A stretch of 7,041 bases of DNA. Source: Dehalococcoidia bacterium. GTDB lineage: Bacteria; Chloroflexota; Dehalococcoidia; Dehalococcoidales; RBG-16-60-22. Made by a program: the position numbers and the translations under genes. Shown piece by piece: positions 5,631 to 7,041 of the stretch. The notes below the pieces were generated by a model, which was given only the letters and a program-made list of their open reading frames with translations, was not told the origin of the DNA and ran no database searches. The stretch's first letter is position 1; every line of letters starts with the position of its first letter. The stretch spans positions 1-7,041 of the forward strand of contig JAUWBK010000061.1 of NCBI GenBank assembly GCA_030605045.1, in the 5' to 3' direction.

Positions 5631-6951
5631 AAACTAAATCACACTTGATTAAGTCTTCAAAAGTTTCCCGACGTCTGACAAGACGCGCCTTACCTTCTTT
5701 GACCATAACCACTGCCGGCTTCAGTGAGACGTTATAATTACTGGCCATGGCCAGACAATAAGCACCACAGTCAGCCACCGCCAGTACATCACCAGCGGTA
5801 ACCGGCGGCAGATTGATATCCTTAATCAATATATCACCAGACTCACAGAACTTACCGGCAATGGTAACCTTCCCGGTTTCCTCGGCGAGCACCTTGTTCG
5901 CCACCACCGCCTCGTATTTCGCCCCATAAAGGGCGGGGCGGATATTGTCCGCCATCCCACCATCAACAGAAAGGTAACACCTGACACCAGGTATGTCTTT
6001 GATTGCCCCAACCTTGTATAACGCCACCCCGGCCTGCCCCACGATTACCCTTCCCGGCTCAATAATTAACCGAGGTGGTGCTAGTTTCAGCGCCTGACAC
6101 TTATTAATCACTGCAGACGTTATCGTCTTGGCATAAGCCGAAATGGGTGGGGCTGGCGAATCTAAGGTATATTGAACAGCAAAGCCACCACCAATATCCA
6201 GCTCCTGGAGTTCGAAGCCATATTTCGACTTCATTGCCGCCGCAAAATCGAGAGTAATCCCGACCGCCTCTTGATACGGCTCAACTTCAAAGATTTGAGA
6301 GCCCAGGTGGAAATGCAAGCCGACTAGGTTCAAGTCAGGTGTTGACACAGCTTTAGCTACTGCCTCTTCGGCACTGGACAAAGGGAAACCGAACTTACTA
6401 TCAACAACTCCGGTAGCACTGTGCTTATGCGTATGAGGGTCTACCCCGGGAGTTAGGCGCAGCAAGACATCAGGGATACTGCCCGGCTGCTTGGCCATCT
6501 CAGTCAGCATCGTTAGTTCGTGAAAATTATCGACCACGATACGGCCAACTTTCCACTCCAAAGCCAGCTTGAGTTCCTCGGCTGATTTATTATTGCCGTG
6601 AAAATAGACCTTATCCAGCGGAAAATCAACCGAATGGGCAATACTCAGTTCACCTGCCGAGACGACATCCAGCCCCAGCCCCTCCTCTTTCAAGAGGAGC
6701 GCCAGTGCCCGATTGATAAAGGCCTTGCCGGCATAAACAATGGCCGCGTCTCCATAGCGCTGACCAAATTCCGCCCTGAACTCAGCACATTTACTACGCA
6801 AGCTGAATTCATCAAAGACATACAAAGGTGTGCCAAACTCTTCGGCCAGCTTGATAGTATCGCAGCCACCAATTACCAGGTGACCTCTTTCATTTACCTC
6901 AGCGGTCAAAGGAAAAAGGGAAAGCCTGGATATACCCTGTCTAATCGTCAT
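5629..6951 (-). CDS. lysA: Diaminopimelate decarboxylase
   Basis: A PLP-dependent, fold type III enzyme that decarboxylates meso-diaminopimelate to L-lysine, the last step of lysine synthesis, in the cytoplasm. From the ATG at 6951 it is 440 aa. The PLP lysine is Lys76 in YAGKAF. The HGNNKS motif is at 118-123, GLHFHLGSQ at 212-219, the phosphate-binding GGG at 254-256 and EPGR at 298-301. The catalytic cysteine is Cys369 in CESGD, contributed across the dimer interface in this family, and DCGAY lies near 395-399. CESGD and EPGR, with a single full-length domain, favour LysA over ornithine/arginine decarboxylases. A GTG at 6957 could add two residues, but it lies inside the Shine-Dalgarno TGAGGTGA (6954-6961) that serves the ATG, so I reject it. 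lysA is the first visible gene of the lysA-holB-ricT unit. The 81 bases upstream are too short to hold a full lysine riboswitch, although one could lie beyond the edge. Confidence 0.95.
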   Translation of the reverse strand: MTIRQGISRLSLFPLTAEVNERGHLVIGGCDTIKLAEEFGTPLYVFDEFSLRSKCAEFRAEFGQRYGDAAIVYAGKAFINRALALLLKEEGLGLDVVSAGELSIAHSVDFPLDKVYFHGNNKSAEELKLALEWKVGRIVVDNFHELTMLTEMAKQPGSIPDVLLRLTPGVDPHTHKHSATGVVDSKFGFPLSSAEEAVAKAVSTPDLNLVGLHFHLGSQIFEVEPYQEAVGITLDFAAAMKSKYGFELQELDIGGGFAVQYTLDSPAPPISAYAKTITSAVINKCQALKLAPPRLIIEPGRVIVGQAGVALYKVGAIKDIPGVRCYLSVDGGMADNIRPALYGAKYEAVVANKVLAEETGKVTIAGKFCESGDILIKDINLPPVTAGDVLAVADCGAYCLAMASNYNVSLKPAVVMVKEGKARLVRRRETFEDLIKCDLV

Positions 6952-6953
6952 TT

Positions 6954-6961
6954 TCACCTCA
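6954..6961 (-). promoter_or_regulatory. Strong Shine-Dalgarno deciding the lysA start
   Basis: TGAGGTGA on the minus strand closely matches the complement of the usual 16S rRNA 3' end. Its GAGG core lies 5 bases before the ATG at 6951. The in-frame GTG at 6957-6955 is part of this site and so is unlikely to be the start codon. Confidence 0.75.
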
Positions 6962-6968
6962 CACTTTA

Positions 6969-6998
6969 ATGTTAGCAGTGGCCCAGCAATGAAGTCAA
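6969..6998 (-). promoter_or_regulatory. Possible promoter for the lysA-holB-ricT unit
   Basis: On the minus strand TTGACT (6998-6993; 5 of 6 to TTGACA) and TAACAT (6974-6969; 4 of 6 to TATAAT) are separated by 18 bases. Transcription would start near 6962, leaving a leader of only about 11 bases that begins at the Shine-Dalgarno. Such a short leader is unusual, and A/T-rich gaps give chance matches, so this is tentative. If the upstream gene is on the same strand, the unit could instead be part of a longer operon. Confidence 0.35.
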
Positions 6999-7041
6999 TT
7001 AAGGACTATCGGGGAAGCGCCCTCTTTCCATTTGCCTATCT

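Noticed and set aside
6955..6957. GTG start for lysA, two codons upstream of the ATG
   Set aside because: The GTG is part of the TGAGGTGA ribosome binding site that is correctly spaced for the ATG at 6951.
6961..7041. Lysine riboswitch upstream of lysA
   Set aside because: Only 81 bases are available and a lysine riboswitch is about twice that length; no antiterminator-like stem or T-run is visible.
1..7041. Mobile element, CRISPR array, tRNA or defence island
   Set aside because: No transposase, integrase, regularly spaced repeats, tRNA-like cloverleaf or paired defence genes; the single HNH gene alone does not make a defence system.

Overview
This is a bacterial chromosomal window of mostly ordinary metabolic and housekeeping genes, with base composition close to balanced by eye. 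It holds seven protein-coding genes, the first of them truncated. I see no rRNA, tRNA, CRISPR array, insertion sequence or phage gene. The proteins read most like those of Chloroflexota, in particular Dehalococcoidia-type anaerobes. That is inferred from general resemblance of the Fe-S oxidoreductase, glycerate kinase, small HNH protein and RicT/HolB pair, not from a marker gene. An anaerobic Bacillota-like lineage is the main alternative.

Left block (1-3115, + strand). Three genes lie head to tail with gaps of 32 and 23 bases: the C-terminal part of a GlcF/HdrD-like Fe-S oxidoreductase with two CCG domains, a type-I glycerate 2-kinase, and a D-2-hydroxyacid dehydrogenase of the glyoxylate/hydroxypyruvate reductase type. 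Together they suggest a glycolate/glyoxylate/hydroxypyruvate to D-glycerate to 2-phosphoglycerate route feeding lower glycolysis. The flavoprotein partner of the Fe-S subunit would be expected upstream of the window.

Middle (3116-3749, + strand). A 127-base intergenic region carries an imperfect long inverted repeat, then a sigma70-like promoter whose 17-base spacer is mostly a perfect palindrome, then a small hairpin over the probable start codon. It precedes a stand-alone HNH endonuclease of 168 aa. This is the most structured non-coding stretch of the window and the best candidate for unexplained regulation.

Right block (3773-6951, - strand). Three genes converge on the HNH gene: lysA (diaminopimelate decarboxylase), holB (DNA polymerase III delta') and ricT/yaaT (PSP1-domain Fe-S protein). 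They are tightly packed: 13 bases between lysA and holB, and an 8-base overlap between holB and ricT. The holB-ricT pairing is a known conserved neighbourhood in Gram-positive bacteria. lysA has a strong Shine-Dalgarno that places its start at 6951, and a possible promoter just upstream. The last 80 or so bases hold no gene I can identify, although several frames are open to the window edge.

I found no clear evidence of a novel multi-gene system. The findings are mostly local: regulatory structure, motif departures and gene-context questions.
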